Below are positions 1 through 9,593 of a stretch of DNA of 64,000 nucleotides, one piece after another. The notes under the pieces were generated by a model. It worked only from the letters and a program-made list of their open reading frames with translations, ran no database searches and had not been told where the DNA came from. The first letter of the stretch is position 1, and every line of letters starts with the position of its first letter. Made by a program: the position numbers and the translations under genes. Origin of the DNA: XYD12-FULL-36-8 sp964613805 (GTDB taxonomy: Bacteria > Bacteroidota > Ignavibacteria > Ignavibacteriales > Ignavibacteriaceae); the NCBI GenBank assembly GCA_964613805.1, contig CAZTJF010000013.1, positions 47,030-111,029 of the forward strand, read 5' to 3'.

Positions 1-459
1 CTTTCATATGAGTTTAATCCTACAAATCCTAAAATGATAGTTGAGTATAAACCTCTTCTTGAAGAAGGAGAGCATATTCTTAAAGTATTTGCAAACGATG
101 GATTTGGGAACGCAGCTGATTCTTTAGGATTTCAAAAACGTTTCATCGTTTCGAATGAGAATAAAATTTTAAATATTTATAACTATCCCAATCCTGTAAA
201 AGAAAACACCTATTTTACTTTTAGATTAACTCAAGTTCCGGATGAAATTAAAATTATGGTTTATACAATTGCTGGACGCCTCGTTAAAGAGATTTTTAAA
301 ACAAGGAGCGAACTTTCCACAGATTTTAATAAAGTATTTTGGGACTGTAGAGATGAGGATGGAGATTTACTCGGCAATGGAACATATCTTTACAAGGTTT
401 TAATGAAAGCTAGCGATAAAACGGAAACATCTGTAAATAAACTGGCTATTGTCCGATAA
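1..459 (+). CDS. C-terminal end of a secreted protein, probably C25/PorU-like peptidase (5' partial)
   Basis: The frame is open from the first base, so the gene begins before the window and only about 152 residues are visible. The fragment ends in a FlgD-like immunoglobulin fold: a YNYPNP turn, a strand with FTFRLTQ, an IAGRLVKEI segment, WDCRDEDGDLLGNGTYLYKV, and a terminal KLAIVR. This long variant, with DEDGDLLGNGTY rather than the short SGVYFY form seen elsewhere in the window, resembles the tail of C25 (gingipain/PorU-like) peptidases of Ignavibacteria, recalled from family knowledge. No catalytic part is in view, so the peptidase call is inference; the secreted C-terminal domain itself is clear. 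Confidence 0.7.
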   Translation, partial: LSYEFNPTNPKMIVEYKPLLEEGEHILKVFANDGFGNAADSLGFQKRFIVSNENKILNIYNYPNPVKENTYFTFRLTQVPDEIKIMVYTIAGRLVKEIFKTRSELSTDFNKVFWDCRDEDGDLLGNGTYLYKVLMKASDKTETSVNKLAIVR

Positions 460-560
460 GAAGTTTTTTTGTATTCATTCTTACAAAACATTTGGGAGAA
501 TCATTTTTTCCTCTTATGTTTTAATCAAACAAAAATTTTCATTCCCGATGGAGATGAATT

Positions 561-1901
561 ATGAAAAAATTGTACATTCTTATTCTATGCTTCGCACTTT
601 CTTCTTTTAGCTATTCTCAATACGAAGGATTCCCCAAGCAAAATAGTGGAGAACTTTCCGGTGGTGTGGGAATGAATTGGATTGATGGTGAACTTTTCTA
701 CTCACTTAATTTTACTCCCGAAATTTCATTTGCAAACTTTGGAGTTGGGCTCGATTTAAAGCTTGATATAAATTCAAAAGGAAGTTGGCAAGAAAATTTC
801 AATGACTTTTCCGATTATCTAAGTATCATCAGATATATTCGTTACGGGATGAAAAACGATCCCGTTTTTGTGAAACTCGGTGCACTTGATTATTACACTT
901 TAGGTCATGGAAGCATAATGTACTTATATAATAACAGCCCAACTTACGATGTAAGAAAAATCGGATTAGTGTTTGATATTGATTTTGGTTTGTTCGGTTT
1001 TGAATCTATTTACAGCCGATTTGGTGAAGCTGGTGTTGCCGGTATTCGTGGGTATGTAAGACCATTAAAATTTTCAGGTGCCGGCGATATCCCGATTTTG
1101 GGTAATCTTGAAGTTGGGGCAACTTATTCAGGGGATTTTAATGAGAAGGCAGGAGTTGTATCCGCTGCATTCGATCAAACTCAAAGAAAACTTAATGTAA
1201 TCAAAGATGAAGGCACGGTTAATATTATTGGGTTGGATTTGGGGCTTCCAATTTTTCAAGGAGGAATCGCTAATCTGACTCTTTATGCAGATTATGCAAA
1301 GATAATTGGATTTGGAAACGGTGCTGCTTTAGGTACAATATTTAATTTCAACCCAATAGGTTTAGTTTCAGGGTCAGTTAAGCTTGAAAGACGATTTAAT
1401 GGCGACAACTATATTCCCTCATATTTTAATTCTCTATATGAAGTAGAAAGATTCAAATTTGATACGTCAACAGGAACACTAAAAAGCAAAGCACAGGTTC
1501 TCGCTGCAAATACGAGTTTAGGCAATGGCTATTTTGGTGAGCTTGGAATAAATGTGTTGGGTTTGTTTAATATTCTTGGCAGCTATCAAAGATTAGATAA
1601 GCATCCAACTAGTGGAATTTTACATATCGGAACCGAGATTGCTCCCGACAATTTTCCATTTCTTGCTCGTACCGGTTATGATAAAATCAACATCATAGAT
1701 GAGAAAGATTTGTTTAAACTTGACGACCGATCATATTTATTTTTTGAACTGGGATATAAACCTTATCCATTTATGATCGTTTCTATGATTTATAGTTGGA
1801 CGTACACTCCTTTGAGAGATAATGATGATAAGGTTATAGATTTTAAGCCGCAGAAAAGAATTGAGCCGCGGGTTTATTTTGTTTATCCCTTTAACTTTTA
1901 G
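561..1901 (+). CDS. Predicted outer-membrane beta-barrel protein, function unknown
   Basis: 446 residues with a signal peptide (MKKLYILILCFALSSFSYSQ, cleavage near residue 19-20). The rest alternates short amphipathic strands and Gly/Asn/Asp turns, and the last residues (RVYFVYPFNF) end in aromatic Phe, as expected for a barrel recognised by the BAM machinery. No enzyme motif is seen. It lies about 100 bases after the upstream secreted-protein gene on the same strand and may be co-transcribed. In T9SS bacteria PorU-like genes often neighbour the barrel PorV, but this sequence lacks the typical PorV start, so I do not use that name. A weak ATG-proximal GGAGATGA at 550-557 supports the start. 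Confidence 0.6.
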   Translation: MKKLYILILCFALSSFSYSQYEGFPKQNSGELSGGVGMNWIDGELFYSLNFTPEISFANFGVGLDLKLDINSKGSWQENFNDFSDYLSIIRYIRYGMKNDPVFVKLGALDYYTLGHGSIMYLYNNSPTYDVRKIGLVFDIDFGLFGFESIYSRFGEAGVAGIRGYVRPLKFSGAGDIPILGNLEVGATYSGDFNEKAGVVSAAFDQTQRKLNVIKDEGTVNIIGLDLGLPIFQGGIANLTLYADYAKIIGFGNGAALGTIFNFNPIGLVSGSVKLERRFNGDNYIPSYFNSLYEVERFKFDTSTGTLKSKAQVLAANTSLGNGYFGELGINVLGLFNILGSYQRLDKHPTSGILHIGTEIAPDNFPFLARTGYDKINIIDEKDLFKLDDRSYLFFELGYKPYPFMIVSMIYSWTYTPLRDNDDKVIDFKPQKRIEPRVYFVYPFNF

Positions 1902-1925
1902 AAAAACTCGAAAGAATTTCTAAAA
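1896..1925. terminator. AT-rich hairpin between convergent genes
   Basis: A 9-bp inverted repeat (TTTTAGAAA at 1896-1904, TTTCTAAAA at 1917-1925) overlaps the stop codon of the barrel gene and lies just before the end of the HAD gene on the other strand. It contains little GC and is a weak, possibly bidirectional terminator. Confidence 0.3.
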
Positions 1926-1938
1926 AATAAAATCAAGT

Positions 1939-2580
1939 TCAAATATTATTCTGCAAAAAATTTGATAATTCTTCAACTGAATGGATGACAAAATCGCTTT
2001 TAAGTTGAAGTACTTTATCTTTTGCATAACTATCCCACAGCACAGAAGCAACTTGAATCCCAGCTGAATGTGCTGCTTTAACATCTGCCGGTGAATCACC
2101 AATCATCAGTACTTCATCTTTTCGAAGTCTAAATTTTTCGATGAACTTATTGATGCCTTCAGCTGATGGCTTATGTTCTCTTACATCATCACCAGTGATA
2201 ATCAAATTAAAATAATCGTGAATCTCCAATTTTTTCAATGTTATAACTGAAGCTTTTCTACCTTTACCGGTATAAATTGACAGAAGAGCGTTTTTCTGCT
2301 TTAGATAAGAAAGAATTTCTATAATTCCTGGATACAAATCTGCCATGTGATGGTTACTGGTGTAGAAGTCGTAATATTCTTTTCGGGCCTGTTCAAATTT
2401 TTCACCGCACATTTCTAAAAGGATTTGGTCTTCCGTCGGTCCGAACAAATTAACAATTTCTTCAGGAGAATAAGTTTTACCCAAATATTTCTTAGTGATG
2501 TGATTGAATGAAGCAAAGATCAATTCATTTGTAGATGTTAATGTTCCATCAATATCGAAAATAATTCCCTTAAATTTCAT
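1939..2580 (-). CDS. HAD-superfamily (subfamily IA) phosphatase, phosphoglycolate phosphatase-like
   Basis: 213 residues. All four HAD motifs are visible: DIDGT with the nucleophile Asp9 and acid/base Asp11, Thr104 in SIYTGKG, Lys137 in EHKPSAEG, and the Mg-binding GDSPAD (Asp162, Asp166). Residues of about 15-85 form a helical cap, as in phosphoglycolate phosphatase and beta-phosphoglucomutase relatives. The family hydrolyses small phosphate esters; the substrate cannot be read from sequence. It overlaps the upstream phosphoesterase gene by 4 bases (ATGA), so the two are probably translationally coupled. Confidence 0.8.
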   Translation of the reverse strand: MKFKGIIFDIDGTLTSTNELIFASFNHITKKYLGKTYSPEEIVNLFGPTEDQILLEMCGEKFEQARKEYYDFYTSNHHMADLYPGIIEILSYLKQKNALLSIYTGKGRKASVITLKKLEIHDYFNLIITGDDVREHKPSAEGINKFIEKFRLRKDEVLMIGDSPADVKAAHSAGIQVASVLWDSYAKDKVLQLKSDFVIHSVEELSNFLQNNI

Positions 2581-4415
2581 TTTTCACTTGAGTTGATTCT
2601 AAATACTATGATTTTACCATCCATGTTTGAAGCAGCAAAAATGTTATCCTTAACATGTTGAATTGAATGAGTCCTTGAAGTACCTAAAAAGAAAAGATTA
2701 TGAACACTGTATTTGTCATCAATCATATAAACCATTCCATTCTTGCTGCCGAAAATTATGTTTTGATTCCAATCAGCGATTTGGATAGGCATGGTGTCTA
2801 ACCCAAATCCGACATTTATCTCTTTAATGGGTTTTCCGTCTGATGCAGAAGCGATATAAAATTTATCCAAAATACTTTTCACATATATTTTCTTTTTATC
2901 ATGACTAATTCCGATTGATTCCCAGCTATTGAAATCTTTTTTACGCCAGGAAGTTGTTCCTAAAAGCAAATCAACCGCTGAAACATTTTTATCAGGTGTA
3001 GACACAAATATATTTTTCCCATCACTCACACCCCAGCATGCGGCGGGAGAGTAGTAGAAATTTTTGTTTTCAGTCCATTTCCAAATTAAGCTGCCGGTAG
3101 ATAAGCTTAAGCAATAAAGGTAATTATCCCAACTTCCAAAAATCACTTTTCCTTGAACTACTAACGGCATGGTTTCTATCATTAAACCCGCCGAATTATT
3201 TTCCCAAATTAGTTCTAAGTTTTTTAGTTCATAGCAAAAAACTTTTCCTGTAGAAGTTCCGACAATAATTGCATTAACAATCTCTCCATAATATTCAACA
3301 TCAACCATGACTAATTGAGAAGTTAATGGTTCGTTTATTCCAAGTATTTGGATAATTTCTCCGCTTACGGAATTGATTGTGATCAAATCACCTTCAATTG
3401 TTGCAACGGCGAGTATTCGGTTTGAAATAGCTGGCCTGCTAAATATTGCTTTTCCTAATCTGTCCATCCAAATCAAATTTCCTTGCAAGTCATAGCAAGA
3501 TACATCTCCGTTTATAGCAGAGCAGTAGATGCGATCTCCTTCAATTAACAATGAAGTTGAGACGGTTTTTTTTAATTCCTTTTGCCAAAGAATTTGTGCT
3601 TTTTTTGAATATAAAATGAATTGTGATGAATCAACTTTAGTTATTTGATTCAGAGTAGTTCGAGGAAATGCTCCCCATAATTTTGAAGAACCATCTATAG
3701 TTACTTCGGATAATTTTATCGAATCTTTGGCTAAATCAATTTGAGTATAACCCGGAGACTTATTTCCGCTAAGTGTTGCTCTACCCATAGCTGCCGGATA
3801 GCCAGCAAAATTGGTAACACGGTTCGCATGACCATGGCCATAGAATATTGCTTTAACATTGTAATCTGCAAGGAGATTAGTGACTTCAAACCAATTATCC
3901 ACATCACCATCAAGCGGATGATGAATGTAGAAAATTATTTCTTGATCATTGGGAGTTGATTTAAGGATGTTTTGCAGCCAGCTTAAATTTTCAACAGAAA
4001 CATGCCCGCCACCGCCGCGCCAGGGGATCCCGCTATTTATACCTATGTGTCTGATATTTTGAAAATCAAATTGAAATTTATCATCACCCCAAAGTTCTGT
4101 AAATTTTGTGCAGCCGCTTTCACTCCACTTTGTATCATGATTACCAGGAATGATATAGTATTTAGTTTTTAATCCATCAAGTATTTGTTTAGCCAGTTCA
4201 AGTTCCGAGTTTCGCCCTTTTTCTGAAATATCACCGGTGGCAATTACAAATTGTAAATCTTCATTTTTATTAATGTGATCAACAATGAGTCTCAAGTCAG
4301 TATCAGCGTTAGGCGCACCGATATGAATATCTGTAAGCCATGCATATTTGTAATTTTGTGCAGAAGATAGAACTGAAACAAGTAAAGAAATGAGAATTAT
4401 TAAACTTCTTTTCAT
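2577..4415 (-). CDS. Secreted calcineurin-like metallophosphoesterase with PQQ-type beta-propeller
   Basis: 612 residues with an N-terminal signal peptide (residues 1-19, ending SSAQ). Residues 23-200 carry the metallophosphoesterase motifs: LTDIHIG (Asp29, His31), TGDISE (Asp62), PGNHD (Asn92, His93), IHHPLDGD (His165) and GHGHANR (His194, His196). From about residue 265 to the end there are repeated blade-like segments of the type GDVSCYDLQGNLIWMDRLG, typical of a PQQ-like/WD propeller. The enzyme is expected in the periplasm or on the surface, hydrolysing a phosphodiester or monoester; the propeller may bind substrate or a partner. It is divergent from the methyltransferase at 4485 and coupled to the HAD gene downstream. 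Confidence 0.8.
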   Translation of the reverse strand: MKRSLIILISLLVSVLSSAQNYKYAWLTDIHIGAPNADTDLRLIVDHINKNEDLQFVIATGDISEKGRNSELELAKQILDGLKTKYYIIPGNHDTKWSESGCTKFTELWGDDKFQFDFQNIRHIGINSGIPWRGGGGHVSVENLSWLQNILKSTPNDQEIIFYIHHPLDGDVDNWFEVTNLLADYNVKAIFYGHGHANRVTNFAGYPAAMGRATLSGNKSPGYTQIDLAKDSIKLSEVTIDGSSKLWGAFPRTTLNQITKVDSSQFILYSKKAQILWQKELKKTVSTSLLIEGDRIYCSAINGDVSCYDLQGNLIWMDRLGKAIFSRPAISNRILAVATIEGDLITINSVSGEIIQILGINEPLTSQLVMVDVEYYGEIVNAIIVGTSTGKVFCYELKNLELIWENNSAGLMIETMPLVVQGKVIFGSWDNYLYCLSLSTGSLIWKWTENKNFYYSPAACWGVSDGKNIFVSTPDKNVSAVDLLLGTTSWRKKDFNSWESIGISHDKKKIYVKSILDKFYIASASDGKPIKEINVGFGLDTMPIQIADWNQNIIFGSKNGMVYMIDDKYSVHNLFFLGTSRTHSIQHVKDNIFAASNMDGKIIVFRINSSEK

Positions 4416-4484
4416 GGAATTTTATCTATTTTAATGTGTAAAGTTAGTAATAATAATAATTTTTTATGTGGCTCCGGAAGTTGA

Positions 4485-5660
4485 ATGAAAAAAATTGAGC
4501 TGAAAAAAAACGAAGATAAAAGATTAAAAAATGGACATTTGTGGGTTTTCAGCAATGAGGTTATGAATACAGAAGGAGATCCAATAAATGGTGATTTGGT
4601 TGAAGTATGTGATTCAAAAGATCAGTTCGTCGGCTGTGGTTTTTTTAATAAAAATTCACTTATTGCGGTAAGATTAATTTCAAGATCAAAGGTAGATGAT
4701 TTAATAGATTTATTCAGTAAAGGGATTACGAATGCTTATGAACTTCGTAAAAGTTTTTATCCCGATCGCGAATCTTTCCGAATGGTTTTTAGTGAAAGTG
4801 ATTATTTGCCCGGATTGATCATTGATAAATATAACAACTCATTTGTTTTACAGATAAATTCATACGGAATTGAAAATAATATCCAATTGATATTGGAAAT
4901 TTTGAAAAATAAATTCAATGCAAAAAATATTTTTTCTAAGAATGACTTTTATCTGCGAAAAATGGAAGGATTGCTCGAGGAAGATACTGTATATTATGGT
5001 GCTGCAGGAATAGAAATTATTGATGATGGATATATTAAATATAAAATTGATTTTAATGAGTCTCAGAAAACGGGGTTTTACTTCGATCAATCCGATAATA
5101 GATTTTTTATACAAAAAATTGTGCAAGATAAAACAGTCGCAGATGTTTTTTCTAACTGTGGCGGATTCGGTTTGCACGCCCTGAAAGTGGGGGCAAAGTC
5201 CGTTGATTTTATTGACTCATCTTCGAGAGAAATTGAGAAAGTAAAAGAGAATTTATCGCTTAACAATTTAGATGATAATTCAAAATGTTATGTTAAAGAT
5301 GCATTTGATTTTCTTGAGGAAAATAAAGTAACAGGTAAAAAATATGATATTGTGATTCTTGATCCTCCTGCATTCGCAAAGAACAAAAAAAGTTTACCTT
5401 CAGCTGAAAAGGGCTATGAAAAGCTAAACAGGTTAGCACTTCAAATAGTCAATGATGGAGGATACTTGGTAACGTCATCGTGTTCATATCACATGAAAAA
5501 AGATAATTTTTTAAGTTGTGTTAATAAAGCGGCAGTAAAAATTTCTAATGCGCTGCAGATTATAAAATTAAGCAGTGCTTCATTGGATCATCCCCAACTT
5601 TTAGGAATGGAGGAGACTTCATATTTGAAATTTGTCGTTTTTAGGGTTTTTAAGGAATAA
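4485..5660 (+). CDS. Class I SAM-dependent rRNA methyltransferase, RlmI/YccW-like
   Basis: 391 residues. An N-terminal PUA-like domain (about 1-75, with GHLWVFSNEV) is followed by an RNA-binding region containing SDYLPGLIIDKY and by the Rossmann methyltransferase: QKTGFYFDQSDNR near 195-206, motif I DVFSNCGGFG at about 220-229, the catalytic-loop motif DPPAFAK at about 293-299, and SSCSYHM with Cys333 as the likely nucleophile. The family methylates C5 of a cytosine in 23S rRNA (C1962 in E. coli). The exact target here is inferred from architecture and not certain. It stands alone between a divergent gene and the MoxR promoter. Confidence 0.82.
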   Translation: MKKIELKKNEDKRLKNGHLWVFSNEVMNTEGDPINGDLVEVCDSKDQFVGCGFFNKNSLIAVRLISRSKVDDLIDLFSKGITNAYELRKSFYPDRESFRMVFSESDYLPGLIIDKYNNSFVLQINSYGIENNIQLILEILKNKFNAKNIFSKNDFYLRKMEGLLEEDTVYYGAAGIEIIDDGYIKYKIDFNESQKTGFYFDQSDNRFFIQKIVQDKTVADVFSNCGGFGLHALKVGAKSVDFIDSSSREIEKVKENLSLNNLDDNSKCYVKDAFDFLEENKVTGKKYDIVILDPPAFAKNKKSLPSAEKGYEKLNRLALQIVNDGGYLVTSSCSYHMKKDNFLSCVNKAAVKISNALQIIKLSSASLDHPQLLGMEETSYLKFVVFRVFKE

Positions 5661-5673
5661 AACATATTAACTC

Positions 5674-5704
5674 TTGTATAAAAAGTGCAACATTTTTAAC
5701 TTTG
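5674..5704 (+). promoter_or_regulatory. Candidate Bacteroidetes-type promoter for the MoxR/Bat operon
   Basis: TTG at 5674-5676 and TAACTTTG at 5697-5704 match the -33 TTG / -7 TAnnTTTG promoter described for Bacteroidetes, with a 20-base spacer. It lies 60 bases before the first gene of the operon. The lineage's use of this promoter type is inferred. Confidence 0.4.
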
Positions 5705-5764
5705 CAACCGTCTAATCTCATTAACTCTCATCATTAATTTAAAAATCATTTATGAGGATATAAA

Positions 5765-6748
5765 TTGGATATTTCAGCATTAAACGAAAAAATTAAGCAA
5801 GAAAGTGCCTTCATTGACATTCTTCTTAATGAAATTGGTAAAGTAATTGTCGGTCAAAACGTAATTGTCGAAAAGATGATTGTAGGACTGATTAGTAATG
5901 GTCACATTCTTTTAGAAGGTGTTCCGGGATTGGCAAAAACTTTAACAATCAAAACTCTGGCAAGTGCTATGAAAGCAAAATTTCAACGCATTCAATTCAC
6001 TCCGGATCTTCTTCCTGCGGATTTAGTGGGTACAATGATCTACAATCAAAAGGATGGAAATTTTCTCATAAGAAAAGGACCAATCTTTGCAAATTTCATT
6101 TTAGCCGATGAAATCAACCGTGCACCTGCAAAGGTCCAAAGTGCTTTGCTTGAGGCAATGCAGGAAAGACAGGTAACAATCGGTGACACAACATACAAAC
6201 TGCAAGAGCCATTCTTAGTGCTCGCAACTCAAAATCCCATTGAGCAGGAGGGAACTTATCCGTTGCCGGAAGCGCAAGTGGATAGATTTATGCTCAAGCT
6301 TAAAATTACTTATCCGTCACGCGATGAAGAGTTAAAGATAATGCGGCAGAATATCAACTTTTTTGATTTGAATGTAAATCAAGTAATCTCCCCGGAAGAT
6401 ATTTTGCGAGCGCGAAATGTTGTTCATGATGTTTACATTGATGAGAAAATAGAAAAGTATATTCTTGATATTGTATTTGCAACTCGTTCGCCGCAGCAAT
6501 TTGATTTAGGTAAATTGACTGAACTGATAAGTTATGGAGCATCTCCCCGTGCTTCCATCAATTTGGCAATTGGTGCAAAAGCAATGGCATTTATTAAAAG
6601 GAGAGGTTATGTTATTCCTGAAGATGTTCGTGCAATTTGTTCGGATGTTCTTAGGCATAGAATCGCTGTTACATATGAAGCAGAAGCTGAAGATATAACC
6701 AGTGAGACAATAATTTCTGAAATTCTGAATAAACTTGAAGTGCCGTAA
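5765..6748 (+). CDS. MoxR-family AAA+ ATPase
   Basis: 327 residues. Walker A GVPGLAKT at residues 52-59, Walker B FILADEINRA at about 111-120, sensor region ATQNPIEQEGTYPLPEAQVDRF around 154-175 with the arginine of the DRF motif. The length and motifs fit MoxR chaperone-like ATPases, which act with von Willebrand A (VWA) domain proteins. The start is a TTG; a GAGG at 5753-5756 gives good spacing, while the nearby ATG at 5752 runs into a stop after three codons. It is the first gene of a tight operon with DUF58 and Bat proteins, its expected partners. Confidence 0.92.
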   Translation: MDISALNEKIKQESAFIDILLNEIGKVIVGQNVIVEKMIVGLISNGHILLEGVPGLAKTLTIKTLASAMKAKFQRIQFTPDLLPADLVGTMIYNQKDGNFLIRKGPIFANFILADEINRAPAKVQSALLEAMQERQVTIGDTTYKLQEPFLVLATQNPIEQEGTYPLPEAQVDRFMLKLKITYPSRDEELKIMRQNINFFDLNVNQVISPEDILRARNVVHDVYIDEKIEKYILDIVFATRSPQQFDLGKLTELISYGASPRASINLAIGAKAMAFIKRRGYVIPEDVRAICSDVLRHRIAVTYEAEAEDITSETIISEILNKLEVP

Positions 6749-6750
6749 AA

Positions 6751-7626
6751 ATGATTTCTAAGGAACTGCTTAAACAAGTTAGACAAATTGAAATTAGAAC
6801 TAAAGGGCTGGTCAATCAGGTCTTTTCAGGAGAATATCATTCCGTATTTAAAGGAAGAGGAATGGAGTTTTCTGAAGTACGCGAGTATACGTTTGGAGAT
6901 GACATTCGTAACATTGATTGGAATGTTACTGCAAGATTTGGACATCCTTACATTAAGATTTTTGAAGAGGAAAGAGAGCTAACTGTAATTCTTCTTGTCG
7001 ACTTAAGCGGCTCATTATCATTCGGAACAATTGACAAAACAAAACAGCAGATAGCGGCTGAGTTGAGTGCTATTCTCGCATTTTCTGCATTGAAAAATAA
7101 TGATAAGGTCGGGTTATTTCTTTTTAGTGACAAGATTGAAAAATTTATTCCTCCTCGCAAAGGAAGAACACATGTGCTCCGGATTATAAGAGAACTATTG
7201 TCATTCAAACCGGAAGGTAAAATGACGAACATTAAAACGGCACTTGAATACATGAATCATACAATTAAGAAGAAAAGTATAGTTTTTTTAATCTCAGATT
7301 TTATGGATGAGGGTTACGAGAAAATTTTAAGAATAGTGGGCAAGAAGCATGATTTGATTGGTATAGTTATCAATGACCAGCGTGAAAAATCCATACCTAA
7401 AATGGGATTGGTTAAATTTTCTGATGCTGAAACCGGTAAGGAACGATGGATTGATACAAGCAGTTCGAAAGTTCAAAATTGGATACATAAATATTATGCT
7501 AAGTTAAGTATGGAAAGGAAAGCTTTATTCTTATCAAGTAGATTAGACAGCATAGAAATTAAAACAGGAGAGAATTATATAACTCCTTTAGTAAATTTTT
7601 TCAGACTGCGTGAGAGACGATGGTAA
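6751..7626 (+). CDS. DUF58 domain protein (VWA-like)
   Basis: 291 residues. The DUF58 hallmark is present: GRGMEFSEVREYTFGDDIR followed by NIDWNVTARFGHPYIKIFEEERE (about residues 36-75). A VWA-type metal site DLSGS lies at 84-88. It starts two bases after the MoxR stop and overlaps the next gene by 7 bases, so the operon is coupled. DUF58 proteins pair with MoxR ATPases in the great majority of genomes; the biochemical role of the pair, perhaps assembly or stress protection of envelope complexes, remains open. No membrane segment is evident, so it is probably cytoplasmic. Confidence 0.88.
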   Translation: MISKELLKQVRQIEIRTKGLVNQVFSGEYHSVFKGRGMEFSEVREYTFGDDIRNIDWNVTARFGHPYIKIFEEERELTVILLVDLSGSLSFGTIDKTKQQIAAELSAILAFSALKNNDKVGLFLFSDKIEKFIPPRKGRTHVLRIIRELLSFKPEGKMTNIKTALEYMNHTIKKKSIVFLISDFMDEGYEKILRIVGKKHDLIGIVINDQREKSIPKMGLVKFSDAETGKERWIDTSSSKVQNWIHKYYAKLSMERKALFLSSRLDSIEIKTGENYITPLVNFFRLRERRW

Positions 7627-8573
7627 GAAATTTATATTCTATACTTCTGATTTCGTTAATTGCATTTTCCAATACTAATTCTCAGAATATTTCTGCTCGT
7701 GCCAGCATTGATAAATCTAATTACGAGGTTGGAGATTATATTCATTTTACTATTGAAATTTCTCACAATCATAATTTAAATGTATTTAAACCGGCTTTAG
7801 GTGAGTATGCGCAGAATATTGATGTAATAAAATCCGATGAACCTGTTATAAAGGAAACAAAAGGCGTAAAGAAAATAATTTATCGTTTTATAATTTCTAA
7901 GTATGATTCCGCCGATGTAACAATTCCATCCATTCCAATTATTTATCAACTTGGAAATGATACTACCTCTATGGTTGTTACAACCAATCCGGTACAATTT
8001 ACAGTTCGAACTTTAGCTGTGAATACTTCAGAAGAAATAAAGGATGTTAAGCCGCCGATATTAATTCCGATGGATATACTGACACTCATAATTATTTTTG
8101 GAATTATTTTATTGCTGATTCTTTTAGCGCTTTATTTCTACAGGAAAAATCAGAAGAAGAAGCAAAAAAAGGTCGAACGGAAAAGGGTGTATATAATTCC
8201 TCCTCACGTTAAGGCATTAACTGAGCTTCATTCACTAGAAGAAAAAAAATTATGGCAGCAAGGATTAGTAAAGGAATATCATTCCAATATAACAGAAATA
8301 ATAAGACGCTATTTTGAAGAGAGATTTATGATCCTAGCTCTTGAATCTTCAACAAGCGAAATAATGGAGCAATTAAGAAGAGTTGTACTGCCGGAAAATA
8401 TTTATAATAAAGTGAATGGTTTTCTAAACAATGCTGATCTTGTAAAGTTTGCAAAGTACAAACCGCTGCCTGCAGTAAATGAAGAAATGATGAATCAAGC
8501 AATTGACATAGTGGAAAATACAGTACCTGTTAATGTTGAAGGTTTGAATAGGGAGAAAGTAAATGTTCAATGA
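7620..8573 (+). CDS. Short BatD-like membrane protein of the Bat locus
   Basis: 317 residues with an N-terminal signal (residues 1-21, ending NTNSQ), a periplasmic beta domain to about residue 145 (starts ARASIDKSNYEVGDYIHF, like one BatD repeat), one membrane segment at about 152-173, then a basic stretch (RKNQKKKQKK) and a cytoplasmic helical tail with HSNITEIIRRYFEERF. This is the layout of the larger BatD at 11405 but with a single outer domain. It overlaps both neighbours (7 bases before, 11 after). It probably acts as a membrane partner of the MoxR/BatA/BatB machinery. The assignment rests on architecture and context. Confidence 0.65.
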   Translation: MVRNLYSILLISLIAFSNTNSQNISARASIDKSNYEVGDYIHFTIEISHNHNLNVFKPALGEYAQNIDVIKSDEPVIKETKGVKKIIYRFIISKYDSADVTIPSIPIIYQLGNDTTSMVVTTNPVQFTVRTLAVNTSEEIKDVKPPILIPMDILTLIIIFGIILLLILLALYFYRKNQKKKQKKVERKRVYIIPPHVKALTELHSLEEKKLWQQGLVKEYHSNITEIIRRYFEERFMILALESSTSEIMEQLRRVVLPENIYNKVNGFLNNADLVKFAKYKPLPAVNEEMMNQAIDIVENTVPVNVEGLNREKVNVQ

Positions 8574-9567
8574 TATGACATTTGCATATCCGTGGGTATT
8601 ATTTTTCTTAATTCTTATTCCCATGATGCTTTTGTGGTATTGGTTTAGAGGAAAGAGGAAAGAGCCCTCGATAAATTATTCTTCTCTGAAGATTTTTAGT
8701 TCTATTCCGCCAAATATAAGAGAGAGATTACGTCATTTACCTTTCATTTTAAGATGTATTGCGCTTGGGCTGCTTATTGTTGCGTTAGCAAGACCGCAAA
8801 GTTTTTCAAGCGGTGAAAATATTTATTCAGAAGGAATTGATATTGCTATGGTTTTAGACATTTCCGGAAGTATGCTTGCAGAGGATTTTAAACCAAATAG
8901 ACTTGAGGCAGCTAAAAATGTTATAGATGAGTTTATTCAGGGCAGAAGTTCCGATAGAATTGGATTAGTGATTTTTTCACGGGATGCTTTTACTCAATGC
9001 CCGCTCACAATTGATTATTCAGTGCTGCGAAATCTTCTTAAAGATATTAAAAGCGGAATGATTGAAGACGGTACTGCAATTGGAAATGCAATTGCCAATG
9101 GGGTTAATCGGCTAAAGGATAGCGAAGCGAAAAGTAAAGTAATTATTTTATTGACTGATGGAATAAATAATGCTGGTGAAGTAAATCCAATTTCGGCTGC
9201 GCAAATTGCAAAAACATTTGACATTAGAATTTATGCTATTGGGGTTGGTACAAGAGGCGAAGCTCCATACCCTGTGCAAACTCCTTTTGGACTCAAGTAT
9301 CAGATGGTTCCAGTTGAAATTGATGAGGCAGTCCTTAAGGAAATTGCTTCTTCCACTGATGGCAAATATTTCAGAGCAACTAACAATAAAACCTTAAGCC
9401 AAATTTATTCAGAGATTGATAAACTAGAAAAAACCAGAGTAGAAGTGACATCATACAGAAGTGCAAAAGAATTTTTCTACAGTTGGTTGCTTTGTGGTTT
9501 GGCACTTCTATTTTTAGAAGTCGGGCTTTCCCGAACAATATTTAGAAGGTTACCATCAGTTAGTTAA
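8563..9567 (+). CDS. batA: BatA: membrane-anchored VWA-domain protein
   Basis: 334 residues. An N-terminal membrane segment (about 10-28) and a second at 60-77 precede the VWA domain, with the metal-site motif DISGSM at 99-104, a Thr in DGTAIGNAI, and LLTDGINNAGE as the third metal-site element. A final membrane helix is near 308-325. The family includes Bacteroides BatA, part of the aerotolerance locus. It has the classic N-terminal and C-terminal anchors with the VWA domain facing the periplasm. It overlaps the previous gene by 11 bases and is followed by the paralogue BatB. Confidence 0.85.
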   Translation: MFNDMTFAYPWVLFFLILIPMMLLWYWFRGKRKEPSINYSSLKIFSSIPPNIRERLRHLPFILRCIALGLLIVALARPQSFSSGENIYSEGIDIAMVLDISGSMLAEDFKPNRLEAAKNVIDEFIQGRSSDRIGLVIFSRDAFTQCPLTIDYSVLRNLLKDIKSGMIEDGTAIGNAIANGVNRLKDSEAKSKVIILLTDGINNAGEVNPISAAQIAKTFDIRIYAIGVGTRGEAPYPVQTPFGLKYQMVPVEIDEAVLKEIASSTDGKYFRATNNKTLSQIYSEIDKLEKTRVEVTSYRSAKEFFYSWLLCGLALLFLEVGLSRTIFRRLPSVS

Positions 9568-9593
9568 AATTAAAATTATTGAAGTAAATAAAC